A stretch of DNA of 36,724 bases from Pseudomonadota bacterium (GCA_023423995.1 JAFAEL010000174.1:1-36724); one strand, 5' to 3'; shown: positions 26,475 to 35,047, counted from the first letter of the stretch. Translations and numbers: made by a program. The notes: generated from the sequence alone by a model not told the origin.

Positions 26475-28298
26475 ATGATCTCCCTCCCGGACCTCACCCT
26501 GCCGCAGATGCTCCGCCAGAACGCCAGGACCATGCCCGACAGGCTGGCCTTGCGGCAGAAGGATTTCGGGCTCTGGCAGCCCGTCACCTGGGCCGAATAC
26601 GACGAACGCGCCCGCCATTTCGGCCTCGGGCTTCTGGCCATCGGCCTGTCCGAGCGGGGCCATGTCGGTATCCTGTCGGAAAACCGCGTCGAATGGGTCG
26701 TAGCGCAACTCGGCGCCTCCATGGTCCGCGGCGTCGCCATCGGAGTGTACCCGACGAGCCCCGCAAACGAGGTGGCCTATGTTCTCGGGCACGGCCAGGC
26801 GCAGATCGTCGTCTGCGAGGACCAGGAACAGACCGACAAGGTGCTGGAGCGGATCGACGAGTTGCCGCGCCTGAAGCGGATCGTCGTGATCGACCCCAAG
26901 GGCCTCAGACACTACCAGAGCCCGCTTCTGGTCTCCTTCGCGGAGGTGATGTCCCTCGGGGCCACGAAGGAGAGGGAGTGCCACGACCTGATCGAGGCCT
27001 GCCTCGCCGGGCAGAGTCAGGCCGATATCGGCCTGATGGTCTACACCTCCGGATCCACGGGCAAGCCCAAGGGCGCGATGGTGAGCTACCGCAACATGCG
27101 GGCGCAGGCCGCGGGCGCCATCGACCGGCTCGGCATCGACCCCGCCAGCACGAACCTCTCCTACCTGCCGCTCTGCCACGTCGCCGAGCAGATGCTGACG
27201 ACGATGGCTCCGATCTACGCGGGATCCTGCGTCTCCTTCGGCGAGTCCCTCCGAACGGTGCAGGAGGATCTCCGCGAGGTCGCCCCAACTCTGTTTCTCG
27301 GCGTGCCGCGAATCTGGGAAAAGCTGTACGCCGCCATTCACATCAAGCTGATGGAGGCCGGCGGCTGGCGCCGGCGGCTGTTCGAAGCGGGTCTTGCGGC
27401 CTGCAGCGGTTTCGCCTGCAAGCCTCATGCGCAACGTAGCCTGCGCGAGAAGGCGATCTTCGCGTTCTATTATCTTGTCGTCTTCCGCGCATTGCAGAAC
27501 TTCATTGGCCTGCGGAGGACAAAGGTCGCGCTCACCGGCGCCGCCCCGATCCCGCCGCGGATCGTCAGCTTTTTTCGCACCATCGGCGTGCCCCTGATCG
27601 AGGTATACGGGCTGACGGAATCCTCCGGCATGGCAACAGCGCAGCGCGTGGACGCGATGCTGCCCGGGGCGGTCGGCGAGCCGGTCGCCGGAGCCGAAGT
27701 AAGGCTGGCAGAGGACGGCGAGTTGCTCGTGCGGGGCGACATCGTGTTCGAGGGCTATTTCAACAACCCCGAGGCGACGAGCGCCGTCCTGCGCGACGGC
27801 TGGCTGCATACCGGCGATGTCGCTGTACTGCAGGAGGGGCAGGTCAAGATCGTCGACCGACTGAAGGACATCATGATCACGGCCGGGGGCAAGAACCTCA
27901 GCCCCTCCGAAATCGAAAACACGGTCAAGGGCAGCGCCTTCATCAAGGAGTGCATCGTCGTGGCAGACGGCCGGAAATACGCCTCCGCGCTCATTCAGAT
28001 CGATGCCGAGACCGTCGGGAAATGGGCCGAGGAGAACCGCATCGCGTTCACCCACTTTCGAAGCCTCGCTGAGCATCCGCGGGTCAGGGAACTCGTCGCG
28101 ACCGAGATTGACCAGGCCAATGCCCAGCTCGCGCCGGTCGCCCAACTGAAGCGGTTTCACCTGCTGCAGAAAGAGCTCGACCACGACGACGACGAGGTCA
28201 CCGCCACCATGAAGGTTCGCCGCGCGAACATCGCCAAGAAATACGCGACCGAGATCGAGGCGCTCTACAGCACGGAACGCCAGGGCGAGCCAGCCTGA
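26475..28298 (+). CDS. AMP-dependent long-chain-type acyl-CoA synthetase
   Basis: A 607-residue ANL-superfamily ligase that activates a carboxylic acid to its CoA thioester via an acyl-adenylate. Motifs are the P-loop TSGSTGKPKG (191-200), YGLTESSG (about 384-391), GWLHTGD and the hinge/catalytic region ITAGGKNLSPSEIE. The length and the segment PTLFLGVPRIWEKLYAAI match FadD15/ACSL-like enzymes. The start is uncertain: ATG at 26475, or a GTG at 26460 that overlaps the livF stop (GTGA). Last gene of the second LIV operon, suggesting import-coupled activation. Confidence 0.92.
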   Translation: MISLPDLTLPQMLRQNARTMPDRLALRQKDFGLWQPVTWAEYDERARHFGLGLLAIGLSERGHVGILSENRVEWVVAQLGASMVRGVAIGVYPTSPANEVAYVLGHGQAQIVVCEDQEQTDKVLERIDELPRLKRIVVIDPKGLRHYQSPLLVSFAEVMSLGATKERECHDLIEACLAGQSQADIGLMVYTSGSTGKPKGAMVSYRNMRAQAAGAIDRLGIDPASTNLSYLPLCHVAEQMLTTMAPIYAGSCVSFGESLRTVQEDLREVAPTLFLGVPRIWEKLYAAIHIKLMEAGGWRRRLFEAGLAACSGFACKPHAQRSLREKAIFAFYYLVVFRALQNFIGLRRTKVALTGAAPIPPRIVSFFRTIGVPLIEVYGLTESSGMATAQRVDAMLPGAVGEPVAGAEVRLAEDGELLVRGDIVFEGYFNNPEATSAVLRDGWLHTGDVAVLQEGQVKIVDRLKDIMITAGGKNLSPSEIENTVKGSAFIKECIVVADGRKYASALIQIDAETVGKWAEENRIAFTHFRSLAEHPRVRELVATEIDQANAQLAPVAQLKRFHLLQKELDHDDDEVTATMKVRRANIAKKYATEIEALYSTERQGEPA

Positions 28299-28342
28299 AA
28301 GCCAGCATGTCGACGGCGCGCTGTCGGGGAGGATCAGCTACC

Positions 28343-28520
28343 GCTACAAACGCCCCAAGGAGCTGCGCGCACCCTCGAGCGGTGCACCGACAAGCGCTTC
28401 CGCGCCCTTGTGGAAGTCGGGATCGCGAACGGTTCGATCCGAGCGCGCGATCCCGGGATGCCAGCCTTCGGGGCCGCACGTGCGCTGGGTCGGATCGCGC
28501 GCTGGTACGACCCAGAAGGC
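28343..28520 (+). pseudogene. C-terminal remnant of a TetR-family regulator
   Basis: One frame reads SYRYKRPKELRA, then after a frameshift near 28372 another reads LERCTDKRFRALVEVGIANG and continues through a degenerate segment to ALGRIARWYDPEG. This is the C-terminal ligand domain of acyl-CoA-type TetR regulators; the intact TetR at 34278-34877 has the matching TWYRPRGRLS. No DNA-binding domain or proper stop remains. It lies between two convergent operons. Confidence 0.65.
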
Positions 28521-28521
28521 C

Positions 28522-28537
28522 GCTCTCCTAGGAGAGC
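28522..28537. terminator. Perfect 16-bp palindrome at the end of the third binding-protein gene
   Basis: GCTCTCCT-AGGAGAGC is a perfect palindrome one base beyond the TGA of the minus-strand gene. It has no loop and no T-tract, so a role in termination is uncertain; it may be an mRNA 3'-end structure or a protein site. Confidence 0.35.
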
Positions 28538-28538
28538 C

Positions 28539-29756
28539 TCAGGGCTTGGCTGCGGTCTTGCAGCGGCTCTCGGCGAGAGTGGGATACGCCTCGTTGCCGT
28601 CCACCTTCCGGACGAGCTTGAGGATGTCCCACTTGCTCTTCGACTCGGCTGGCGACTTCACCTCCATGAGGAACATATCATGCACCATGGCGCCATCCTC
28701 GCGCAGGCGGCCGTTCTGCGTGAAGGCGTCCTTCACCGGGTTGGCGCGCATCCAGGCGAAGACCTGGTCGGGGGCGGTCGAGCCCGTCGCCTCGATGGCT
28801 TTGAGGTAGTGCCGGACGGCCGAGTACACGCCGGCGTGGATCATGTTCGGCATGGCGTTCCGGCGCTCGAAGAAGCGCTTCGAGAATGCGCGCGTGTCGT
28901 CGTTCAGATCCCAGTAGAAGGCCGTTGTCAGGTTGAGGCCCTTCGCGGTCTCCAGGCCCATCGAGACGACGTCGCTGTCGAACATGAGAAGCGCAGCGGC
29001 CTTCTGGCCCCCGGCCAGTAGCCCGAACTCGCCGGCGCCCTTCACCGCGTTGCGCAGATCCGGGCCGACATTCGCAAGCCCGATCACCTGCGCCTTGCTC
29101 GATTGCGCCTGGACGAGGAACGCCGAGAGGTCGCTCGCATTCATCGGATGCCGGACAGCACCCGCAACCTGTCCGCCGGCGCTTTTCACGACCCGCGCAG
29201 CGGCCTCCTCGAGCGAATGGCCGAAGGCGTAGTCGGACGTGAGGAAGAACCAGTTCTTGCCGCCCCCTGCCACCACGGCGCTCGCCGTTCCGCGCGCGAG
29301 CGTATTCGTATCGTAGCTCCATTGCGCGCTGTAGGGTGCGCAATCCTCGTTGCTCAGCCGGTCCGTGCCGGGGCCCGAGAACAGGACCACCTTGTTACGC
29401 TCCCGTGCGATGCTCTGCACCGCCAGCGCGATGGAGGAGACCGGCACGTCCGCGATGGCATCGACGCCGTCGAGGTCGTACCAGCGCCGTGCGATCTGCG
29501 AGCCGATATCCGGCTTGTTCTGGTGGTCGCCCACTAGGATCTCGACCGGACGTCCGCCAACGGTGCCGCCGGCATCCTCGAGCGCGAGCCTCGCCGCCTC
29601 CACGGACCCGGCACCAACGATATCCGAGAACGGTCCGGACATGTCGGTGAGCACGCCGATCTTCAGCGGCGGAGATGCGGACTGCGCAAGGGCTCCCGTC
29701 ATCAGCCCCACGATGACCGGCATGGCCAGTAGGGCGCTTGTCCCACTCTTCCTCAC
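28539..29756 (-). CDS. LIV-type ABC transporter substrate-binding protein in an acyl-CoA operon (third)
   Basis: A 405-residue type-I binding protein with a signal peptide (about 1-25, ending near ALAQ) followed by KIGVLTDMSGPFSDIVG. Segments YDLDGVDAIADVPVSS and TSDYAFGHSLE are typical of the subgroup seen beside acyl-CoA enzymes. The start is a GTG with AGGGAGGG four bases upstream. It is the last gene of the ligase-hydratase-dehydrogenase operon, 25 bases after the dehydrogenase. No permease or ATPase accompanies it, so it probably docks with a LIV transporter encoded elsewhere, perhaps the adjacent second set (inference). Confidence 0.9.
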   Translation of the reverse strand: MRKSGTSALLAMPVIVGLMTGALAQSASPPLKIGVLTDMSGPFSDIVGAGSVEAARLALEDAGGTVGGRPVEILVGDHQNKPDIGSQIARRWYDLDGVDAIADVPVSSIALAVQSIARERNKVVLFSGPGTDRLSNEDCAPYSAQWSYDTNTLARGTASAVVAGGGKNWFFLTSDYAFGHSLEEAAARVVKSAGGQVAGAVRHPMNASDLSAFLVQAQSSKAQVIGLANVGPDLRNAVKGAGEFGLLAGGQKAAALLMFDSDVVSMGLETAKGLNLTTAFYWDLNDDTRAFSKRFFERRNAMPNMIHAGVYSAVRHYLKAIEATGSTAPDQVFAWMRANPVKDAFTQNGRLREDGAMVHDMFLMEVKSPAESKSKWDILKLVRKVDGNEAYPTLAESRCKTAAKP

Positions 29757-29760
29757 GTAA

Positions 29761-29768
29761 CCCTCCCT
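29761..29768 (-). promoter_or_regulatory. Ribosome binding site fixing the GTG start of the third binding protein
   Basis: AGGGAGGG on the minus strand lies four bases before the GTG at 29756. This excludes longer upstream readings, which would run into the dehydrogenase gene. Confidence 0.7.
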
Positions 29769-29781
29769 TTGCTGCTTGTTG

Positions 29782-30933
29782 TCAGAGCCCGCCGGCCACC
29801 AGTTCGCGCCCGATGAGCATCTTGCGGATCTCCGTGGTGCCCGCGCCGATCTCGTACAGCTTGGCATCCCGCAGCAGCCGGCCCGCCGGGTAGTCGTTGA
29901 TGTAGCCGTTGCCCCCGAGGAGCTGGATCGCATCGAGCGCGACCCGCGTTCCGCTCTCGGCCGCGAAAAGGATCGCGCTCGCCGCCTCCTTGCGGACAGG
30001 CAGGCCCCTTTCGGCTGCGCGCGCGACCGAATGCAGGTAGGCCCTGCTCGCGTTCAGCAGCGTCATCATCTCGGCGAGCTTTGCTTGGACGAGCTGGAAC
30101 TCACCTATCGCGCGGCCGAATTGCTTGCGCTCCCGCGCATAGGCGAGGCCGATATCGAGCGCCGCTTGCATCAAGCCTATCGGCGCGCTCGCGGCGACGA
30201 TGCGCTCGTAGTCGAGCCCCTTCATCAGTACGCGCACGCCGCCGTTCAGCGCGCCGAGCACGTTCTCGGCCGGAACTTCGCAATCCTCGAAGACGAGTTC
30301 GCACGTCCCGGACCCGCGCATGCCGAGCTTGTCGAGCGGCTGCGCCTGGCTGAAGCCGGGCGTGCCACGCTCGACGAGGAAAGCCGTGATACCGTTCTTG
30401 CCGGCATCGGGATCCGTCTTTGCGTAGACCACATAGACGTCCGCGAAGGCGCCGTTCGTCGTCCACATCTTGGTGCCGTTCAGAACGTAGCGGTCGCCGC
30501 GGCGCGTTGCGCCGAGGCGCAAGCTGACGACGTCCGACCCGGCGCCGCTCTCGCTCATGGCGAGTGCCCCGACCTTGGTGCCCGCGATCAGGTCCGGCAG
30601 GAAGCGACGCTTCTGCTCGGCCGTCCCGTTCAGCCGGATCTGGTTCACGCAGAGGTTCGAGTGGGCGATGTAGGAGATGCCGACGGAGCCCGAGCGCCGC
30701 GAAATCTCCTCGGATACGACCGCATGAGCGAGATAGCCGAGCCCGGCGCCGCCGAATTCCTCCTCGACCGTGATCCCAAACAGCCCGAGCTCACCCATCT
30801 CGGGCCAGAGCTCGCGCGGGAAGCGGTCGGCCCGGTCCACCTCGGCCGCGATGGGGGCGATCCGCCGCTCCGCATAGGAGGAGGCCAGTTCGCGCAGGGA
30901 GCGAAGATCGTCGTCGAGCTCGTCGAGCACCAT
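29782..30933 (-). CDS. Acyl-CoA dehydrogenase, isovaleryl-CoA dehydrogenase type
   Basis: A 383-residue flavoprotein of the acyl-CoA dehydrogenase fold that makes a trans-2-enoyl-CoA and passes electrons to ETF. Most family members carry the catalytic Glu in YEGT near the C-terminus; here that segment is YEIGAGTTEIR (360-370), and a Glu sits at 243 in KGLDYERIV. This is the arrangement of isovaleryl-CoA dehydrogenase, so a branched short-chain acyl-CoA is likely. The ATG at 30933 has AAGGA eight bases upstream and starts two bases after the hydratase stop. Confidence 0.92.
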   Translation of the reverse strand: MVLDELDDDLRSLRELASSYAERRIAPIAAEVDRADRFPRELWPEMGELGLFGITVEEEFGGAGLGYLAHAVVSEEISRRSGSVGISYIAHSNLCVNQIRLNGTAEQKRRFLPDLIAGTKVGALAMSESGAGSDVVSLRLGATRRGDRYVLNGTKMWTTNGAFADVYVVYAKTDPDAGKNGITAFLVERGTPGFSQAQPLDKLGMRGSGTCELVFEDCEVPAENVLGALNGGVRVLMKGLDYERIVAASAPIGLMQAALDIGLAYARERKQFGRAIGEFQLVQAKLAEMMTLLNASRAYLHSVARAAERGLPVRKEAASAILFAAESGTRVALDAIQLLGGNGYINDYPAGRLLRDAKLYEIGAGTTEIRKMLIGRELVAGGL

Positions 30934-30935
30934 CG

Positions 30936-31715
30936 TCAACGTCCTTGGAAGGCGGGCGCGCGCTTCCCGACGAAGGCCGCGATACCCTCGTATGCATCCG
31001 CAGAGTTGACGAGCGAGCGGAAGCCCTCCCGCTCCAGGTCCAACGCTTCGCCGAGATGGAGCGAGCGCGACATCCGGGCGAGCTTGAGCGTCCGCTCCAC
31101 GGCGAGCGGCGCGTTGCGCACGATCCGCGCCGCGATGCGACGCGCGGTGTCGAGGAGTTCCGCCCCGGGCACGACGCGGCTGACGAGCCCGACGCGGAGG
31201 GCCGTCTCGGCGTCGATCGGGTCTCCGGTCAGCAGCATCTCGCTCGCGAGCGCCGGCGAGATGAAGCGCGGCAGCCTGCTCACGCCCCCTCCCCCGGCGA
31301 GGACCCCGAGTTGCACCTCCGGCAGGCCTAGACGGGCATTCTCGCTCGCGATGCGGATATCGCAGGCGAGCGCTATCTCGAGCCCGCCGCCGAAGGCGAA
31401 GCCATTGACGGCCGCGATGATCGGCTTGCGGGTCGGCGGAACACGGGTCATGCCGCAGAACGTTCCGTCGTCGCGGTTCGCGAGCGCCTGATCACGCAGG
31501 GCCGGCAGCATCGTGCCGATCTCCGCGCCGACGCAGAACGCCCTCTCTCCCGCCCCGGTCAGAATGGCGCAGCGGATCCCCTCGTCCCGCTCCACCTCGG
31601 CCCAGGCGGCCCGGAGCGCGTCATTCGTCTCCGGATCGATCGCGTTGAGACGATCCGGCCGGTTGATCCGGACAACGGCGATCCCGTCCTGCCCGCGCTC
31701 CAGATCGACGCTCAC
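30936..31715 (-). CDS. Enoyl-CoA hydratase/isomerase family protein
   Basis: A 259-residue crotonase-fold enzyme. The oxyanion region NGFAFGGGLE supplies the first catalytic Glu (E113) and LGLPEVQLG the second (E133), 20 residues apart as in rat mitochondrial hydratase, so true hydration activity is expected. The end YEGIAAFVGKRAPAFQGR is standard. A GTG start overlaps the stop of the upstream ligase (GTGA) and has GGAGAGA two bases before it. It probably follows the dehydrogenase in the same pathway. Confidence 0.92.
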   Translation of the reverse strand: MSVDLERGQDGIAVVRINRPDRLNAIDPETNDALRAAWAEVERDEGIRCAILTGAGERAFCVGAEIGTMLPALRDQALANRDDGTFCGMTRVPPTRKPIIAAVNGFAFGGGLEIALACDIRIASENARLGLPEVQLGVLAGGGGVSRLPRFISPALASEMLLTGDPIDAETALRVGLVSRVVPGAELLDTARRIAARIVRNAPLAVERTLKLARMSRSLHLGEALDLEREGFRSLVNSADAYEGIAAFVGKRAPAFQGR

Positions 31716-33223
31716 GCGCTCTCTCCGGAATGGATCTGGGCGCGCAGCTCGCGCTTCAGGATCTTCCCCAGATAGTTCTTGGGCAGCTCGTCATAGGACA
31801 TGAAGCGCACGGCTTTCGGGGTCTGGTACCCCCCAAGGCTCGTCCGGGCGAAGGAGATCAGGTCCTCCGCGCTCGCCTGCTTACCATCGTGGAGCGTGAC
31901 CACGGCCGTGACCATCTCGCCCCAATGGTCGTCGGGAAGGCCGATCACGGCGACCTCCCGGACGGCCGGATGCTTCGCCATGACGTACTCGACTTCCTGC
32001 GAGTAGACGTTTAGGCCGCCGGTCTTGATCATGTCCTTGGAGCGGTCGTGGAAGGTCACGAAGCCGCCCTCGTCCATGACGCCGAGATCTCCCGTCAACA
32101 ACCAGCCGTCATGGAAGACCTTTCGGGTCTCCTCCGGGCGATTGTAATAGCCGCTCATCACGGCCGGGCCGCGCACGGCGAGTTCGCCGAGTTCGCCGGG
32201 CGCCGCGTCCGTCCGGTCCTCGCGCAGGATGCGCAATTCGCAATTGCGCACTGCCCGGCCGATCGAGCCGGGCGCACGGTCGTAATCCTCCGGCTGCAGG
32301 CAGGTGACGATCGGCCCGGCCTCCGTGAGCCCGTACTCGTAGTAGATGCCGAGGCCGGGGCTCAGTGCCTCCATCTCCTCCCGCTCGTGGCGCGGCAGGA
32401 TTCCGGCGCCGGAATACCACCGCTTGAAGCTCGACCAGTCGGCCCGATCCGCGCCCGGATGCTTCACGATCTGGCGCGCCATCGTGGGCGGCGTGAAGCT
32501 GTTGGTGGCGCGCTCCCGCTGCATGGCCTCGATCCAAGCGCCGGCGGAGAACTCGCGCAAGATGACCGAGGTCGCTCCCAAGTAGAGATGCGGCAGGAAC
32601 CAGGTATTCAGCGCCGCCGAATGGTGAAGGGCCGTCGCGAGCAGGGTCGTGTCCCACTCCGTCATCCGGGTGTCGATGATCTCGTTGACGGCGTTCCAGA
32701 AGAGGTTCGCGTGCGACAGGAGCACACCCTTGGAGACGCCCGTCGTGCCGCCGGTGAACAGGATGACGCCGCCCTGGTCGGGCGAAACGCTGCGATCAGC
32801 CTTCCGCCCCTGAAAGGGATGCGCCAGCTCGTCCTGAGAATCGCGCTCGAGCGAAAGGATCTCGGGCAGTCCCGATTCCGAGCTCATCAATGCGCGGCCG
32901 GCCTCGTCCGCAAAGAGCAGCGACACGCCGACATCCCGCATCATCGCACCGAGCCGGTCGGGCGTTTCGCGGTAGTTGAGGGCGCTCGCGAGCGCTCCCG
33001 CCTTCGCGATCGCGAGAAAGGCTTTCGCCCACTCGGCGGATGCCCCGGCCAGGATGCCCACCCGATCGCCCGGCTGCACGCCACGCGCCACGAGGGCTGC
33101 CGCCAACGCGTCGGTCTCGGCGTCCAACTCCGCGTAGGTCAAGCGGATCCCGCCGTCCACGAGGGCAAGCTTTTGCGGGAAACGCCGTGCGTTATGCGCG
33201 ACGAACGCACCAACCGCTTGCAT
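31712..33223 (-). CDS. AMP-dependent acyl-CoA ligase
   Basis: A 503-residue ANL-family ligase. The P-loop FTGGTTGVSKG (156-166), YGLTEAGP, GWLLTGDLG, KDMIKTGGLNVYSQEVE and the C-terminal catalytic Lys in LGKILKREL are all present. It belongs to the short/medium or cyclic-acid class rather than the long-chain class. The ATG at 33223 is fixed by GGGAGG five bases upstream. First gene of the operon; a conserved palindromic element lies 16-39 bases upstream of the start. Its substrate is unknown but should yield the acyl-CoA used by the dehydrogenase. Confidence 0.92.
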   Translation of the reverse strand: MQAVGAFVAHNARRFPQKLALVDGGIRLTYAELDAETDALAAALVARGVQPGDRVGILAGASAEWAKAFLAIAKAGALASALNYRETPDRLGAMMRDVGVSLLFADEAGRALMSSESGLPEILSLERDSQDELAHPFQGRKADRSVSPDQGGVILFTGGTTGVSKGVLLSHANLFWNAVNEIIDTRMTEWDTTLLATALHHSAALNTWFLPHLYLGATSVILREFSAGAWIEAMQRERATNSFTPPTMARQIVKHPGADRADWSSFKRWYSGAGILPRHEREEMEALSPGLGIYYEYGLTEAGPIVTCLQPEDYDRAPGSIGRAVRNCELRILREDRTDAAPGELGELAVRGPAVMSGYYNRPEETRKVFHDGWLLTGDLGVMDEGGFVTFHDRSKDMIKTGGLNVYSQEVEYVMAKHPAVREVAVIGLPDDHWGEMVTAVVTLHDGKQASAEDLISFARTSLGGYQTPKAVRFMSYDELPKNYLGKILKRELRAQIHSGESA

Positions 33224-33233
33224 CCCATCCTCC

Positions 33234-33262
33234 CAATTAATCGGACAGCTGACCGTTTTTTT
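33234..33262. promoter_or_regulatory. Candidate TetR operator, copy 1
   Basis: This 29-base element matches the one at 34906-34934 at 23 positions. Both share CAATTAA, then CGGAC, then GACCG with the same spacing, then a T-rich end. It abuts the ribosome binding site of the minus-strand ligase gene (33229-33234) and lies about 107 bases before the plus-strand hydratase. It could control both. The dyad is weaker than in copy 2. Confidence 0.6.
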
Positions 33263-33369
33263 CTGGTTATCCGGGTTCAAGCCCGTCGGCAAGCCGTCTA
33301 TGGATCGACAGACCTCATCGGCGGCCCGAGCGCGGGACCGCTCCGGACGCGAAACATCACGGGAGAGAC

Positions 33370-34191
33370 ATGGTCACCCAGGAAGTCGTCCCGGCGAGCG
33401 CCGGCACATCGAGCTGCGTGTCTGTCCAGACGGATTTCCGTGGCGTCGCCACGGTGACGTTAAACCGTCCGGAAGTGCGCAACGCCTGGAACCCCGCCCT
33501 GATAGCGGAGCTGACCGCCACCTTCCTCCGGCTCGCAGAGGATGATTCAGTCCGCGTCGCCGTGATCACGGGATCTGGGACGGCCTTCAGCGCAGGCGGA
33601 GACCTTGGCTGGATGCGAGGTCTTCTTGAGGCATCGGAAGACGACCGCCGACGTGACGCGGACAAGGTCGCGGCCCTCCTCGATGCGCTGGACCTGTTTC
33701 CGAAGCCGCTCGTCGCCCGGGTGAATGGTGCCGCCTTTGGCGGCGGGTTGGGGCTCGTCTGCACGGCAGACGTCGCAATCGCGAGCGAGCCTGCCCGGTT
33801 CGGCCTGACGGAGGTCCGGGTCGGCATCATCCCGGCCGTGATCTCGCCTTTCGTCGTTCGCCGACTGGGCCTTGGCACGGTCCGCGGCCATCTGCTCGGC
33901 GGCGCGGCGATCTCGGCCGAGACGGCCCGCGCTATCGGGCTCGTTCGAGAGGTCGTGCCCGCCGCCGCCCTCGATGAAGCCGTTCTGGCGGTTGTCGACG
34001 AATTTCTTTCGTCCGGGCCCGAAGCCCTCCGCCGCACCAAGGCCCTGCTCCGGGAAGTGAGCGCCTGTGGTCCGGAACAGGCAAAAGCGCGGGCGATCGA
34101 GGCGCTGATGGACGTCTGGCGAGGCGACGAAGCCCGCGACGGCCTGACGGCCTTTCTGGAGAAGCGCCGCGCTCCATGGGTCCAGGCCTGA
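33370..34191 (+). CDS. Enoyl-CoA hydratase, methylglutaconyl-CoA hydratase (LiuC/AtuE) type
   Basis: A 273-residue crotonase-fold protein. The oxyanion segment is NGAAFGGGLGLV, so the first catalytic Glu of ordinary hydratases is Gly (128), while the second (E148, GLTEVRVG) is kept. The following GIIPAVISPFVV is the text I associate with LiuC and AtuE methylglutaconyl/isohexenylglutaconyl-CoA hydratases, which share this change. The carboxyltransferase gene at the right edge supports that pathway. The start has GGGAGAG just upstream. Divergent from the ligase operon; single gene before the TetR regulator. Confidence 0.88.
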   Translation: MVTQEVVPASAGTSSCVSVQTDFRGVATVTLNRPEVRNAWNPALIAELTATFLRLAEDDSVRVAVITGSGTAFSAGGDLGWMRGLLEASEDDRRRDADKVAALLDALDLFPKPLVARVNGAAFGGGLGLVCTADVAIASEPARFGLTEVRVGIIPAVISPFVVRRLGLGTVRGHLLGGAAISAETARAIGLVREVVPAAALDEAVLAVVDEFLSSGPEALRRTKALLREVSACGPEQAKARAIEALMDVWRGDEARDGLTAFLEKRRAPWVQA

Positions 34192-34277
34192 CCCGTTTCA
34201 CGACGGGAGCTTGCGGCCTGGCGTGCCGAGTTGTCTAGGATTCCGCGAGCCCCCCCGAAGAGACCACAGCCAGTTCC

Positions 34278-34877
34278 ATGACGAGAACGACCGGATCCAG
34301 CGGAGCGAAGACGCTCGAGGCAATCAAGCGCGCAGGCGTAAAGCGCATTTACGAGCACGGCTTCGAGGCCATGAAGCTGCGCGATCTTGCGGCCGATGTC
34401 GGGATCCAGCCGGGGTCGCTCTACAATTACATCACGCAAAAGGAGGAGTTCCTCTTCACCCTCATCCGGGAGATCATGGAAGAACTCCACGCCGGCTTGC
34501 GGGCGACACTCGAGGGAGCGGACGGACCCCTCGATGCGCTGGAACGCTTCGTCGACTTCCATATTCGGTGGCACACTGCCCGGAGGCGGGAGGTCTTCAT
34601 CGGGAACATGGAGCTGCGGAGCCTTTCGCAGCCGCATTACCGGGAGATTGTGGAGCTCCGGCAGCTCTACGAGGGCGAGCTTCGCAGCATCCTGGAGGAC
34701 GGAAACCGGCGCGGCGTCTGGAGCGTCGACGAGCCCCAGATTACGACCTTCGCGATCATCGCCATGCTGACGGGCGTCTGCACCTGGTACCGCCCGCGCG
34801 GGCGGCTTTCGCAGGACCAACTGGTGGCGCATTACCGGAGCCTCGTCCTGAGCACCGTCGCCCTCCGACCCGCCTGA
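34278..34877 (+). CDS. TetR-family transcriptional regulator
   Basis: A 199-residue repressor. The helix-turn-helix (about 14-60) includes MKLRDLAADVGIQPGSLYNY followed by ITQKEEFLF, and the C-terminal domain (about 75-195) includes TWYRPRGRLSQDQL, a form common in TetR proteins that sense acyl-CoA esters. It sits between the LiuC-like hydratase and the PaaK-like ligase, with matching palindromes at both ligase promoters. Regulation of this acyl-CoA cluster with an acyl-CoA inducer is therefore likely (inference). Confidence 0.91.
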   Translation: MTRTTGSSGAKTLEAIKRAGVKRIYEHGFEAMKLRDLAADVGIQPGSLYNYITQKEEFLFTLIREIMEELHAGLRATLEGADGPLDALERFVDFHIRWHTARRREVFIGNMELRSLSQPHYREIVELRQLYEGELRSILEDGNRRGVWSVDEPQITTFAIIAMLTGVCTWYRPRGRLSQDQLVAHYRSLVLSTVALRPA

Positions 34878-34902
34878 AACAGCTCCGCGGACACCTGCCG
34901 AT

Positions 34903-34941
34903 CCGCAATTAAACGGACGGTCGACCGCTTGTTTATTGCGG
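34903..34941. promoter_or_regulatory. Candidate TetR operator, copy 2
   Basis: The core 34911-34934 is a dyad: left half AAACGGACGGTC, right half GACCGCTTGTTT, matching as AAAC-n3-CGGTC against its inverted copy in 9 of 12 positions. Flanking CCGCAAT (34903-34909) and ATTGCGG (34935-34941) extend it with a one-base offset. It lies 114-137 bases before the start of the PaaK-like ligase and just after the TetR stop codon. Confidence 0.65.
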
Positions 34942-35047
34942 CCGTTGTCGCTACAGGAAGAGCCTGCTCGACGCGCTCGGGCAGGCGGTTTCGAGAGTGG
35001 CCACGCGCCATGGCGCACAGGCCACCAGCCCCGTCGGGAGGAGAAGG

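Noticed and set aside
34997..35047. Upstream extension of the PaaK-like ligase
   Set aside because: The ATG at 35048 directly follows a strong GGGAGGAGAAGG tract and gives the family N-terminus; the extension is Arg/Gly-rich and lacks a ribosome site.
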